DNA from: Syntrophomonas palmitatica JCM 14374
GTDB taxonomy: Bacteria; Bacillota; Syntrophomonadia; Syntrophomonadales; Syntrophomonadaceae
Assembly (NCBI RefSeq): GCF_001311885.1
Contig: NZ_BBCE01000002.1
Location: forward strand, 124,001-188,000
DNA length: 64,000 nt
Reading direction: 5' to 3'
A program made the position numbers and the translations under genes. Below the pieces are notes generated by a model, which was not told the origin of the DNA, ran no database searches, and was given only the letters and a program-made list of their open reading frames with translations. Shown one piece after another: positions 36,981 through 46,916 of the stretch (position 1 is its first letter; each line of letters starts with the position of its first letter).

Positions 36981-38230
36981 ATGGGGAGTTTGGATTTGCA
37001 GGCCAACAGATTTTACATAGACATCGCAATCCAACAGGAAATGTTATTCGAAACAGCCCAGGCTAACCTGCAGCGTTTTCAACCTTTCGCTGCGGTTATC
37101 ATAGGGATTGAGTCGGTTTTATTAATCCTACTGTTAGTATACAGTCAGGTAAGCGCCAGTTTTAAATATAGCTGGTATGCTTTTATGTATTTACTGATGA
37201 TTATCATCACCGGCCTCACCTGGATATTTTTTTCCCGTTTGCGTCACAAACTGGATCATGGTTTGCCAGAGATTAAAATGCTTGATTTGGCAATAATAAT
37301 TTACCTGTGTTTCCTAATGACCTGGGGTGCGGTTATTTCTCTTATTGACCAGGATTTGTACGGCAATATTGCCGCATTTCTTATCAACCTTCTGGCCGGT
37401 TCTTTTATGTTTTACGTAAATCCCAAACGTATCATGATTCCGCTTTTCCTGTCCGGTCTGGTCCTATTTATTGGCCTCCCTGTTTTTCAGCCTTCGCGTG
37501 ATGTTTTAGTCGGGCATTATACCAACGCCACCATTTTTATAGTATTATCCTGCTGGTTGCCCGAACTAATTATCAAGCTTTTGTGGAAAATTATACAAAC
37601 CGTAAAACAATCAAGGGAAAATCACAAGAGTTGATACAAATTAATGAAGACCTATTAAAAGAAATTGCTTCTCGTGAACAAATACAACTGGATTTGGAAG
37701 CAGCTAACCAGCAGCTTGCCGCTATTTCTTCACTGGACGCCTTGACAGGTATTCCCAACCGGCGCAGACTGGACGAAGTCCTGCGGGATAAGTGGGATAA
37801 GGCTGTGATAGGCCATATACCTGTGGCCATAATAATGATTGATATCGATCTTTTTAAACTTTACAACGATTCCTACGGGCATTTGGAAGGTGATTATTGT
37901 TTGCGGCAGGTGGCCCGTGTCATAAATGAATTCCGCCGGGGTGAACAAGACCTGGTGGCCCGCTATGGCGGGGAAGAATTTGTGTTTGTGGCTGTGGATA
38001 TTGATAAAAATGACGCCCTGCGGCTGGCCGATAAAATCAGGTCGGGAATAGAGTCTTTGTGTTTACAACATAGCCGTTCATTCATAGGGCCATACCTTAC
38101 CGCCAGTTTGGGCATAAGCTGGCAGATCCCGCAGAGCATCGATTCCCTGACTGAATGTATAAATCGTGCGGACCGGGCCATGTATCAGGCGAAAAATGAA
38201 GGCAGAAACCGGGTAATAATGGCAGAATAA
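36981..38230 (+). CDS. Membrane diguanylate cyclase, GGDEF type (frameshift near 37626)
   Basis: About 416 residues. The N-terminal 200 hold about six membrane segments, for example FAAVIIGIESVLLILLLVYS and LAIIIYLCFLMTWGAVISL. A coiled linker (NEDLLKEIASREQIQLDLEAANQQLAAI) leads into a GGDEF domain that makes cyclic di-GMP: DALTGIPNRRRLDE, MIDIDLFKLYNDSYGH and ARYGGEEF. The RxxD inhibitory site position reads GEQD, so product inhibition is probably lost. One base added in aaaatcacaagag joins the halves. The start is uncertain (ATG 36981 or TTG 36990/36996). No PilZ or EAL partner is nearby. Confidence 0.82.
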
Positions 38231-38331
38231 ATGGGGAACGGCTTGTCTGTCGACTGCGAAAGGGTTATGATTCTAGATAAGCCTGCGTTTAAATAGCGTG
38301 CAGCGCTTATTTCTGATACGGAGGTTAACCA

Positions 38332-39405
38332 ATGGGTCCTGGAGATAGATTCTGTAAGGAAAACGTAAAAAACCTGGCGCCTTATGTGCCAGGATACCAG
38401 CCCGAGGCTGGGGAACCGATTTTAAAACTGAATTCCAATGAAAATGCTTATCCTCCATCTTCATACGTACTGCAGGCGATGAGAGATCATTTGCATGAAA
38501 ACCTGCGCCTTTATCCCAATTCGCGCAGCGCGGCTTTAAGACGCAAACTGGCGGAATTTTACGGGATGAAAGAAGAACAAATATTTTGCGGCAACGGCTG
38601 CGACGAAATAATATCTTTAATATTCAGAACGTTTGCCGAACGCAGCGATAAGGTAATAATGCCCTATCCCACTTATACGCTGTATAAAACCGCCGCTGAG
38701 ATTCACGAAGTCCCGTATGAATTTATTGATACCAGTGATGATTTTGAAATAGAGCTTGACGAATATCTTAATCGTTCCGCCAAACTATGTTTCCTGGCCA
38801 ACCCCAACGCCCAGACCGGTATTCTGTTGCCCCTGGACAAAATAGAAGGTTTTTTGCGGGAATACCCGGGGCTGCTTGCGCTGGACGAAACCTATATAGA
38901 CTTCGCCCCTGAAGGCAGCAGCGCTTACCGCCTGGTGGATCGTTATGATAACCTTATCGTGATGCGGACCTTTTCCAAGTCCTCTTCACTATGCGGAATC
39001 AGAGTAGGTTATGCCTTTGGTCATCCCGAGCTTATCGAAGCCCTGGACAAAACCAAGGATTCGTACAATATTGCTTATCTAAACCAGGTGGCGGCTGTGG
39101 CGGCTTTGGAGGATTACAAATACGTCCAAAACAATGCCCGCGAAATAGCAAAGACCAGGGATTGGCTGAGCCATGAACTCAAGGAATTGGATTTTAATGT
39201 GATTCCTTCAGCGGGCAACTATATTTTGGCCAGACATTCACTGGTAGCGGCCAGGGATATATATACCCGGCTGCTGGAGCAGAATATCTTGGTGCGTTAT
39301 TTTAACGACCGGCGCCTGGACGAATACGTGCGCATCAGCATAGGCACCCCGGAACAGATGCGGCGGGTCTTAGCTGCTATTCACAAGATAGTAAAACCAA
39401 AATGA
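38332..39405 (+). CDS. hisC: Histidinol-phosphate aminotransferase
   Basis: A 357-residue PLP enzyme of fold type I, transaminating imidazole acetol phosphate to histidinol phosphate; paralogues may act on aromatic amino acids. LNSNENAYPPS is the start motif, NGCDEIISL the cofactor region, FLANPNAQTG the Asn site, LDETYIDFA and the PLP lysine in RTFSKSSSLCGIRVGY. Start ATG 38332 has GGAGGTTAACC ahead. No other his genes are near, so the gene stands alone beside a second aminotransferase. Confidence 0.88.
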   Translation: MGPGDRFCKENVKNLAPYVPGYQPEAGEPILKLNSNENAYPPSSYVLQAMRDHLHENLRLYPNSRSAALRRKLAEFYGMKEEQIFCGNGCDEIISLIFRTFAERSDKVIMPYPTYTLYKTAAEIHEVPYEFIDTSDDFEIELDEYLNRSAKLCFLANPNAQTGILLPLDKIEGFLREYPGLLALDETYIDFAPEGSSAYRLVDRYDNLIVMRTFSKSSSLCGIRVGYAFGHPELIEALDKTKDSYNIAYLNQVAAVAALEDYKYVQNNAREIAKTRDWLSHELKELDFNVIPSAGNYILARHSLVAARDIYTRLLEQNILVRYFNDRRLDEYVRISIGTPEQMRRVLAAIHKIVKPK

Positions 39406-39493
39406 CTAAGTACAATATAGGCTCAAGGGACCTTTCCTAATCTGTGATAATCAGTGTTAATTTGTGGCTATTTTATAGAAAAGGGGAATAGAA

Positions 39494-40681
39494 ATGATAG
39501 CGGAAAAAATACGCAACGACCTGGGAAATTCCTCCTGGATCAGGGCTATGTTTGAAGAAGGCGAGAGATTGCGGCAGATTCACGGTACTGATAAGGTATA
39601 TGATTTCAGTCTGGGCAATCCCGATTATGAACCGGCGCCCAGGGTACAGCATCTTTTGCGGGAATTGGTCTCTGGAGAAACACCGGGCCTGCATCGTTAT
39701 ACCCCCAATGCTGGAGATGTGGAAGCGCGCGCGCGGATTGCCGCCGCGGTTGCAGAAGATTGCGGCTTACCGTTGGGGCCGGAACATATTGTTATGACAT
39801 GCGGAGCCGCCGGGGGATTGAATGTGGTCTTAAAGGCCATTCTAAATCCAGGTGATGAAATCATAGTACTATCACCCTTCTTTGTGGAGTACCTTTTTTA
39901 TATAGACAACCATGGCGGAAAGAGCGTAGTGGCGCCAACGACCACAGGTTTTGAACCCGATCTGGAGACTTTGGATTCCGCGATTGGTCCGCGCTGCCGC
40001 GGGATAATCCTGAATTCGCCAAATAACCCTACCGGCGTAGTCTACAGCCAGGAAACCCTGCAAGCCTTGTCTATTTTACTGGAAAAGAAAGAAAAAGAGT
40101 TTGGGACGGAAATACTGGTTATTTCCGATGAACCTTACAGCAAACTGGTTTATGATGACGTTAAGGTTACATCGGTGTTAAAAGTATTTAAAAACTCGGT
40201 GGCGGTTAATTCGTTCAGCAAGTCCCTGGCCCTGCCTGGGGAACGTATCGGGTATATTGCCGTCAGCCCGGCCATAAATGAAGTGGATATGTTTATTAAC
40301 GGTCTGGTGTTTGCCAACCGTACCCTGGGTTTTGTTAATGCTCCGTCATTATTTATGAAACTGGTTTCTATGTCGCTTGATGAAGTACCGCCAGTGGAAG
40401 AATACAAAAGGCGGCGCGATTACTTCTATGATATGCTGGCAGGACTGGGATTTAAATGTACCAAACCGGACGGAGCCTTCTATCTCTTTCCGCGTTCACC
40501 CCTGGCTGACGATGTGGAATTTGTACGGCGGGCTTTAAAGTATAATCTGTTGCTGGTGCCGGGCAAAGGATTTGGCTGTCCTGGATATTTCCGTATTGCT
40601 TATTGTGTCAGTTTCGATACCATCAAAAATTCCCAGCCTGCTTTCGAAGCCCTGGCGGCGGAACTCAATATGAGAAATTAA
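39494..40681 (+). CDS. Aspartate-type PLP aminotransferase
   Basis: A 395-residue class I/II aminotransferase. Motifs: DFSLGNPDYEPAP, HRYTPNAGDVEARARIA, MTCGAAGGLNVVLKA, NSPNNPTGVVYS, VISDEPYSKLVYDD and the PLP lysine in VNSFSKSLALPGERIGY. It belongs to the clostridial group annotated as pyridoxal phosphate-dependent aminotransferase, with substrate unknown. Start ATG 39494 follows AAAGGGGAATAG. The gap before it carries a CACAGAT-type inverted repeat set. Confidence 0.88.
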   Translation: MIAEKIRNDLGNSSWIRAMFEEGERLRQIHGTDKVYDFSLGNPDYEPAPRVQHLLRELVSGETPGLHRYTPNAGDVEARARIAAAVAEDCGLPLGPEHIVMTCGAAGGLNVVLKAILNPGDEIIVLSPFFVEYLFYIDNHGGKSVVAPTTTGFEPDLETLDSAIGPRCRGIILNSPNNPTGVVYSQETLQALSILLEKKEKEFGTEILVISDEPYSKLVYDDVKVTSVLKVFKNSVAVNSFSKSLALPGERIGYIAVSPAINEVDMFINGLVFANRTLGFVNAPSLFMKLVSMSLDEVPPVEEYKRRRDYFYDMLAGLGFKCTKPDGAFYLFPRSPLADDVEFVRRALKYNLLLVPGKGFGCPGYFRIAYCVSFDTIKNSQPAFEALAAELNMRN

Positions 40682-40790
40682 GTCCGATAAAAAGAATATT
40701 AGCCACAGATAAAAACACATTGAACACCGATATACACGAAGTTCATTTTGGAGAAACATGGTTTAATAAGATTAGTCTACAGCCTATTCA

Positions 40791-40922
40791 GTGATGCTGG
40801 CGGTTGAAGGGTCCAAGGAAGCGGTCGACCAGTGTTTGGCCTTGGCCCGGACCCTACTGAAAGAAAAACCCCTTAACGTTCCCAGGCAATCATGCAAGGA
40901 ATGTGGGGCCAGCCCCTACTGA
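40791..40922 (+). pseudogene. Short open frame, possible remnant of a gene 3' end
   Basis: From GTG 40791 a 43-residue frame (MMLAVEGSKEAVDQCLALAR, then LLKEKPLN, ending CKECGASPY) has protein-like composition and a CxxC pair. There is a stop 18 bases upstream, no ribosome site and no family that I recognise. It could be the tail of a gene whose front is lost, or a small gene. The rest of 40682-41006 holds CACAGAT repeats (40702-40735) and a hairpin. Confidence 0.35.
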
Positions 40923-40949
40923 GCATTTAAAAACCAACCGGCCTGATGT

Positions 40950-40981
40950 CCAACCGGGGGGTGTTCTTTACCCCCGGTTGG
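40950..40981. terminator. Hairpin between convergent units
   Basis: A perfect 11-bp stem CCAACCGGGGG / CCCCCGGTTGG around GTGTTCTTTA. A further CCAACCGGC copy lies upstream at 40934. Weak T-tails on both strands, but it stands just past the radical SAM stop (41007, minus). Confidence 0.5.
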
Positions 40982-41006
40982 GTCTATCATCACAGTTGTT
41001 ACCGGT

Positions 41007-42349
41007 TTAATGCAAGTGTTTGACCCGCAATTCCTCGGCGGTTTGTCCCCATTCCAGGGCATAGGCCTCCAGTTTTTTGGCCATCACGTTAACATCCATG
41101 TTGTCTTGTTGGGTGCAATGAGCACAACTCTCGTTTACGCATTCCGCCAGCGCCTGTGGGTTGTCGATAAAGGGACAGGGGCGCAGCATGTTCTTGTTAA
41201 AGGGGTATTTACGTTGATAGGCCCTGAACAACGGAGTTTTTAAGGCCTCACGCACACTCATTTCATGGATATTGCCGTTGGCATAGTGGATAAACGCACA
41301 TGGCTCCACCTCTCCCGCAGCATTGATATGGAAGTAACGCCGGCCGCCGGCGATACAGCCGTCAGTAGCCTCCCCGTCGTTCCAGAAGTCAGCAATAAAG
41401 ATTGGCTTGGTTTGCCGCATCTCATGGATTCTCTCATAGGCGTAGGCCCGCTGGGCGGGGGTAGCATAAAGTCCAGGTCGGAATCGGCACCAATCGGGAT
41501 GTAGGTAAAATACCAGCCAAAGCGGAAACCTTTTTCGATCAGCATATCGATGTAGGCCTCGGAGCAGACCTCCTCCACATTGTTGCGGTGGTAGGTAGTT
41601 GAAAAACCATAAAATAGGCCATACTGCCTGAGTATATCCACCGAGTGCATTACCTTCTGGAAGACCCCCTGGCCGCGGCGGCTATCGGTGGATTCCTCGA
41701 AGCCGTCCACACTTATGGCAAAGGTGATATTGCCGGCTTCCACACATTTAGCGGCGAATGGTTCATCGATCAGGGTTCCGTTGGTAAAGATATGGAATAC
41801 CGAGTCGTGATGTTTCCTGGCCAGCCTGACGATATCATCTCGGCGCACCAGGGGCTCGCCGCCGGACAATACATAAAAGTGAATATGCAGTTCCTCACCT
41901 TCAATTATAATTCGGTCCAGTAAGGCATAATCCAAGTCATTTTTATGGGTATACTCACCGGCCCAGCAACCCTTGCAGCGGAGATTGCAGCGATCGGTCG
42001 GGTCAATGAGTATGGCCCAGGGAACTCCGTGACCCAGTTTGGCTTCCAGTTCGCGCTGCTGCGGCAAACCCAACAAGGCCGAATGCACCAGGAAGTTTAC
42101 CATCAGCCGGTTGCGTACCCTGGGATCAACTCCGGTCATGGTGCTGAGATACAGCTCGCGCCAGTTGGAATCAGGGTCCACGAGCAGCCTTTGTACGTCA
42201 TTGATCTGCCTTTTATGTTCATCGGTTATAGCCAGTTTATAGAGCATATTGGTAACCTTTACAATATTGCGTTCCGGGTTATGACTGAGGTAATGGCTGA
42301 GCTGACCCACAAACTTGTCTCCTACTACTTTTTTAGCTCCGTCAAACAT
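41007..42349 (-). CDS. Radical SAM / SPASM-like protein (frameshift near 41460)
   Basis: A protein of about 447 residues. After a 120-residue helical N-terminal region comes the radical SAM cluster motif DPTDRCNLRCKGCWAG (CxxxCxxC). VLSGGEPLVRRDD, HIFTNGTLID and FAISVDGFEE follow. The C-terminal part has several Cys (GCIAGGRR, EPCAFIH, RPCPFI, CAHC), as in SPASM-type auxiliary cluster domains. The frame breaks in a C run; adding one C gives FMLPPAQRAYAYERIHEMRQT. ATG 42349 follows AAGGAGGGG. A TetR regulator sits just upstream in the same direction. The substrate is unknown. Confidence 0.8.
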
Positions 42350-42418
42350 AATAAATATCCCCTCCTTAAACGTCGCATTCTCCCCAAATGAATTAAAGCC
42401 TGTTGGTTGACCTGCTGA

Positions 42419-43015
42419 CTAACTGGCCATCTGCAGCCAGAAGTTGTTTATAATGGCCTCGGCCTTGGTTTTCAACAGTTCAGTATCAAATATCTCCGAC
42501 ATAAAAAATATTCCTTCAATCATAGTTATCAGGGTCAGGGTCAGGGCTTCGGGGTCCAAATCAGGTTTTATAATACCTTGCTCCTGGGCCTGTGCAAAAT
42601 TGGCCAAAACCAGTTCATAGAGGTTCTGGTACAGCTTGATTACCCGGTCTTTCAAGTAGTCCATGCGCTTCATGGAATCATACATCAACAACAAGAAGGA
42701 ACCGTATTCTATCCCTTCCTGCTGATTAAAATCCAGCTTGTTCAAGATAAGAGCGGCCGCGGCCTGTATCTTGTCCCTGATCTCAATCTGCTGTGAGGAT
42801 ATTACCGCGGCAAACTCGTACAGGAAATTAAAACAGTAGGCCTCGATGATTTCAATAAACAGGGCGTCCTTGCTCCTGAAATAGTAATAAAAGGCCCCCT
42901 TGGTTATACCCAGTTCCCGTACGATTTCATTAATAGAAACGTCCCGATACCCGGCCCTTAAAAAAGCCTTAAACGCGGTCAGCAGGATCTTTTCCTTGGT
43001 GCTTTTGTTTTCCAT
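42419..43015 (-). CDS. TetR/AcrR family transcriptional regulator
   Basis: A 198-residue repressor. The N-terminal helix-turn-helix (ILLTAFKAFLRAGYRDVSINEIVRELGITKGAFYYYFRSKDALF, residues 10-53) is classic TetR; the rest is an all-helical ligand domain. ATG 43015 follows GAGGAGGGG. A near-perfect palindrome lies in its leader and it precedes the radical SAM gene by 69 bases, so it probably represses itself and that gene. The inducer cannot be told from sequence. Confidence 0.9.
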   Translation of the reverse strand: MENKSTKEKILLTAFKAFLRAGYRDVSINEIVRELGITKGAFYYYFRSKDALFIEIIEAYCFNFLYEFAAVISSQQIEIRDKIQAAAALILNKLDFNQQEGIEYGSFLLLMYDSMKRMDYLKDRVIKLYQNLYELVLANFAQAQEQGIIKPDLDPEALTLTLITMIEGIFFMSEIFDTELLKTKAEAIINNFWLQMAS

Positions 43016-43031
43016 TTTCCCCTCCTCGAAC

Positions 43032-43051
43032 CATACCGACCGGTAGGTATG
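43032..43051. promoter_or_regulatory. TetR operator palindrome
   Basis: CATACCGACCGGTAGGTATG is a 20-bp palindrome with a single mismatched pair, centred on ACCGGT. This is the form typical of AcrR/TetR operators. It lies just downstream of the promoter at 43064-43091 and 16 bases before the ATG. Confidence 0.75.
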
Positions 43052-43063
43052 TACTTTTGTACT

Positions 43064-43091
43064 ATTTTAGTACCTTTGTACAGAATGTCAA
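43064..43091 (-). promoter_or_regulatory. Sigma-A promoter of the tetR-radical SAM operon
   Basis: On the minus strand, TTGACA (43091-43086), 16 bases, TAAAAT (43069-43064). Transcription would begin near 43057, directly ahead of the operator. Confidence 0.65.
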
Positions 43092-43204
43092 TCGATTTTT
43101 ATTAGCTAGAAAACGATAAAATAAAAAGCCCTGGCCTGAAACGGGCAGAGCTTATGGCAACCATTTAAATACCCAATATATTTTTCGTATTTAACGTCTT
43201 TAAC

Positions 43205-43912
43205 CTATTTGGCCATCGCCTGAGCTTTCAATTCCTTCGGCATCTTTTCAATTGCATAGCGCAAGGAGGTCCGAGGCATGATCTGCTTGTTTTTCATTAT
43301 ATAATCAAAAATCTCGGTCTGGTGACAACGACTGGCCTCTTTGAGCATCCAGCCATAACCCTTGCGCACCAGGTCATCACCATCGGTCAAAAGCATATCA
43401 GCTATACCCATGACCTCATCCAGAAACTTACCCTGTTTGGCCGGTACGATAAGCGATACGGCAGCGGCGCGGCGCATCCAACGATTATCTGACCTGGCCC
43501 ATAGTATCAGCTCGGGCAGATAATCGGGGTACATTTGAAGAAAATCACCTACGGTGTGATTGCACAAGGTGTCACAGGTGGCCCAGTTGCTGACATAATT
43601 CTCCACCCAGCGCTCGAACACTGCGAAATCCTCAGGTGTATACTCCAAGTGCCGGTAGTAAGACCAGTTGCATGCAATAAAGGCTTCTTCCATATAACCT
43701 GATTTCCATAGTTCTTCACAAAGCTGAAAAACTTCGCCTTTGCTCAGAGATTTTATCTTTTTGTAGTAGGCCTTGCCGATCTTGGTGACCAGAGCAGTAC
43801 TGACACCATAAACACAAATAGCTTCCTTGAAATAGTTCTCTGCCCCAACCTTCTTTTCTTCATCGGCGTTGGTTTGCAGTTCGCTGCGAATCTGCCGGAT
43901 TATATCGTCCAT
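43205..43912 (-). CDS. DNA alkylation repair (AlkD-like) HEAT-repeat protein
   Basis: A 235-residue all-helical protein of the AlkC/AlkD glycosylase superfamily, which removes alkylated purines without base flipping. It has the WKSGYMEEAFIACNW helix, WVENYVSNWATCDTLCNHTVGDFL (the Trp/Asp catalytic area of AlkD-type proteins), WARSDNRWMRRAAAVSLI and DLVRKGYGWMLKEA. Start ATG 43912. It stands alone; the gap 43913-44200 holds the lactate permease terminator and no other gene. Confidence 0.85.
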   Translation of the reverse strand: MDDIIRQIRSELQTNADEEKKVGAENYFKEAICVYGVSTALVTKIGKAYYKKIKSLSKGEVFQLCEELWKSGYMEEAFIACNWSYYRHLEYTPEDFAVFERWVENYVSNWATCDTLCNHTVGDFLQMYPDYLPELILWARSDNRWMRRAAAVSLIVPAKQGKFLDEVMGIADMLLTDGDDLVRKGYGWMLKEASRCHQTEIFDYIMKNKQIMPRTSLRYAIEKMPKELKAQAMAK

Positions 43913-44106
43913 ATTTCAACCTCGCAATTATTTTTCTTAGTTCAAATCCTAACAAATCCAACTATTGGTGTCTATTGGCCGCCCCTGTTTTAGTGTATTA
44001 ATCTTCGGTATTAAGGAATAATCGGGTTTTCTTTGGCTGTATCGGTTTAACCAGATCGCTCCCGACCGCAACGCTGAACCTTTTTTCCCTATAGCCATAA
44101 AACAAG

Positions 44107-44146
44107 CAACCCGAGATTTAATTCAAATAATCTCGGGTTGTTTTTT
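44107..44146 (-). terminator. Terminator of the lactate permease gene
   Basis: CAACCCGAGATT / AATCTCGGGTTG (12 bp) around a 10-base loop. On the minus strand it is followed by CTTGTTTTAT; on the plus strand by TTTTTT. It lies 55 bases past the permease stop. Confidence 0.8.
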
Positions 44147-44200
44147 CCTAGAATAGGCGCAATTTGGATAAAGTGCGTCTCCATACATATCATTTTCTGA

Positions 44201-45749
44201 TTAGGCCCAAATAAATGTCAGCAAAGCCGCTACCAACGTGAAGATGGCTGCTATTACCACCGCCATTTTGATTACTTCCGATTCTATACCCAGGCTGTCA
44301 ATTGTCGCCGCGGCGTTCTGTAATTTGGCCGGGGATATGACACTGGCCAATCCCCCCGCTATAGCCGTTCCCGCTGTTACTACCAGTCCATTCACATGCA
44401 GCAGGTTTGATGTGAGCAGGTTGTATTTGGTAAACAGAGCGATGGTTGAAGCCTCACTGCCACTGACGAAACCGCCCAGGAGTCCCAGAAAAGCCGCAAC
44501 CATCGGATAGAGATCTTTGAAGAAGGCGGCTGAACTGCGGCCAGAATCTGAATCATATTGTAATCGGGTATGGATAAGGCCCAAATACCATCTTGAGGGG
44601 CAAAACCAGAATACATCATGACATAGGCAATAGCGAAGAATATGGCGGCGGAAAAGGTAGGCCGGGGCGCGCGGGCCAGCCATTTGCGGCCGATTTCTTT
44701 CCATTGAGCCGAACTTGGTTTCATGAATGGCACGGCTAAAAAGGTGCTGATTAAAACCCAGGCATAAGCATTCCAAAGCATGCGAGTATTTATAGGCTTG
44801 CCGCCAGGAATAATCTGCAAAGACATGGCCAGATCCTTGAAAAGATAATTGTAAAGCGGGGGCCAAAAGTTTATAATCAAACAGCTTATTATCAGTATCA
44901 GCCAGGGACCGAGCGCTTTCCAAAGCGACATGGACTGCTCTGTTTTTATGTCATCAGCAGTAAGACCGCCACGGTCGATAATGTTTTCGCTCTTTAGTTT
45001 GAGGAAGAGGAGCATCATTATAATAGTTGCCAGTCCGCCGATTACCCCTGTCAATACAATTCCCCGCCCTGCATGAGCTACACCGATGGCTGTCATTCCC
45101 ATGGTGAGGCCGGCGAGTAAGCAGGGTACGAAACCTTCTTTAATTTTGGCAAAGCCTCCTACTATGTAGAGCATACCAAACCCTATCATGGTTGATATTA
45201 CCGGCATGAATTGAGAGAAAACCAGGGCAGAAGTATTTAACGGAGTTCCGGTCATGTCTGAGAAAACCACCAGGGGAGCGCCGAGAAGGGCGTAGGTGCA
45301 GAGTGAATCAAAACCTAAAGCGGGAAGGGCCACGGCTACAAAAGCCGAGTAACCCAGAGCCAGCATAATGGGAGGAAGAATGGAAACCGGGGTGGCGCCT
45401 ACTGAAACCAGCAGAGTGCCGATGCCCATATTAATAATCATTATCTGCACGGCATGGTTGCTGCTGGCCAGGGTTTTGACAAAAACAACTATACGTTTTA
45501 AAGCTCCGGTAGATTCTAAAAACGTAATCTGCAAAATGGACGCCGCCACCATTAAGGAAACGGGAAAAGAGGCAATAATGCCTGCCAAACTGGCAGTAAG
45601 GGAAACCTTAAGCGACGTGTGGAAAAAGAAAAAACTGATAGCGGTCACTAATAACCATCCGGTTAAACCACTCAAATCGGCCGGCATTTTGGCAGGATAA
45701 GCAGTAATAACACTGCGATAATCGGCAATAAAGTTAATAATACGTCCAT
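44201..45749 (-). CDS. lctP: L-lactate permease, LctP family (two one-base frameshifts)
   Basis: A proton-coupled lactate/glycolate carrier of about 516 residues with a dozen or more membrane segments. The best N-terminus is ATG 45749, reading MDVLLTLLPIIAVLLLLILP, then a one-base loss in ccaaaatgcc (about 45687) leads into KMPADLSGLTGWLLVTAISFFFF. A second loss near 44540 switches to the C-terminus, SAAFFKDLYPMVAAFLGLLGGFVSGSEAS. Family motifs include SVGATPVSILPPIMLALGYS and NMIQILA. An alternative GTG at 45807 gives a non-hydrophobic start and is rejected. Divergent from the UV endonuclease gene. Confidence 0.85.
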
Positions 45750-45931
45750 TTCCAACCATCCTTCCGTACTGCCAAGCCAGCAAATACGATATTTTGTCGA
45801 AAGACACAAATTGATTTTAACAAATAACAAACGGGAAATGGAAGGGGTAAGAGTTTTTAAAGATATTTAGAGATATATATTGGACAATAATATTAATATC
45901 ATGAATTGCGCATAAAAAGGATGATAAGACA

Positions 45932-46822
45932 ATGTCAATCGGTTATGCCTGTATAGCGCTGGGCTTGAAAGACAGTGCCATGCGGGGGTGTGTTTTAAAA
46001 AACGCCCGGCCCGAGAAACTAAATGAATTAATCGCGATGAACCTTAACACCCTGGGACGCATTCTGGAATACAACCTCTACAACGGCATCAGGCTGTTTC
46101 GTATCAGTTCAGGTATTATCCCCTTTGGTTCGCACCCGGTAAATCGAAGTCGCTGGTGGGAGATGTATGAAGAAGATTTACGGCAGCTGGGGGACAAGAT
46201 TAAAAGATGGGGTATGCGGGTATCGATGCATCCCGGGCAATATACAGTCTTAAATTCTCCTGATAAAGATACGGTACAGAAAGCCATATCTGACCTGGAG
46301 TACCATGGCCGCTTCCTTGATTCTCTAGGGCTTGGCCTGCAGCATAAAATTATCCTGCATCTTGGTGGGATATATGGTGATAGAAGCATAGCCATGAAGA
46401 ATTTTATCAATAACTACGGGCTGCTCTCAGAAAACACTCAAAAAAGATTGGTTTTAGAAAATGACGAGAAATATGATGTGCGAGAAGTATTGACGGCAGC
46501 GTCATTCCTTGATATTCCAGTGGTGTTCGATGTATTTCACCATAGCGTCAATCCAGCGCCGGAATGTACAGGAGAATACGAATGGATAAACGCATGCCGA
46601 AACACCTGGAAAGCGGAAGACGGGCGGCAGAAACTACACTATTCGCAGCAGGAGCCGGGCCTGAAAGCCGGAGCACATTCCCGCACCATTCAAATAGATG
46701 AGTTTATAAATTTTTATAAAGGACTTCCCATACCGCAGCCGGATATTATGCTGGAAGTAAAGGATAAAGATTTGTCGGCCTTAAAGTGTATAGCCGCTAT
46801 AAACCAAATAAAAGGTGACTAA
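45932..46822 (+). CDS. uvsE: UV damage endonuclease
   Basis: A 296-residue TIM-barrel nuclease of the UVDE family that nicks 5' to cyclobutane dimers and 6-4 photoproducts; in Bacillus it helps spores survive UV. Motifs: SIGYACIALG, LFRISSGIIPFGSHP, RVSMHPGQYTVLNSP, KIILHLGGIYGD, LENDEKYDVRE, PVVFDVFHHSVNP with the metal-binding His/Glu/Asp residues. Start ATG 45932 follows AAAAAGGATGATAAG. With EndoQ and AlkD it gives this window three DNA-repair enzymes for dormant-cell damage. Confidence 0.93.
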   Translation: MSIGYACIALGLKDSAMRGCVLKNARPEKLNELIAMNLNTLGRILEYNLYNGIRLFRISSGIIPFGSHPVNRSRWWEMYEEDLRQLGDKIKRWGMRVSMHPGQYTVLNSPDKDTVQKAISDLEYHGRFLDSLGLGLQHKIILHLGGIYGDRSIAMKNFINNYGLLSENTQKRLVLENDEKYDVREVLTAASFLDIPVVFDVFHHSVNPAPECTGEYEWINACRNTWKAEDGRQKLHYSQQEPGLKAGAHSRTIQIDEFINFYKGLPIPQPDIMLEVKDKDLSALKCIAAINQIKGD

Positions 46823-46863
46823 CCGGTATAATCTTGAGGCTTTCAAATAATGGGGGTATCTCG

Positions 46864-46891
46864 TTGACAAATTACATAGTAAAACTATACA
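46864..46891 (+). promoter_or_regulatory. Promoter with dyad in the spacer, ahead of the MerR gene
   Basis: TTGACA (46864-46869), 16 bases, TATACA (46886-46891). An ATAGT-AAA-ACTAT dyad (46876-46888) sits between and into the -10, the usual location of a MerR-family operator. Confidence 0.55.
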
Positions 46892-46916
46892 CTATACAAA
46901 TAAACTGATATGGGGG

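Noticed and set aside
45750..45807. GTG 45807 as the start of the lactate permease
   Set aside because: It gives a polar N-terminus; reading ATG 45749 with one restored base gives the expected hydrophobic helix.
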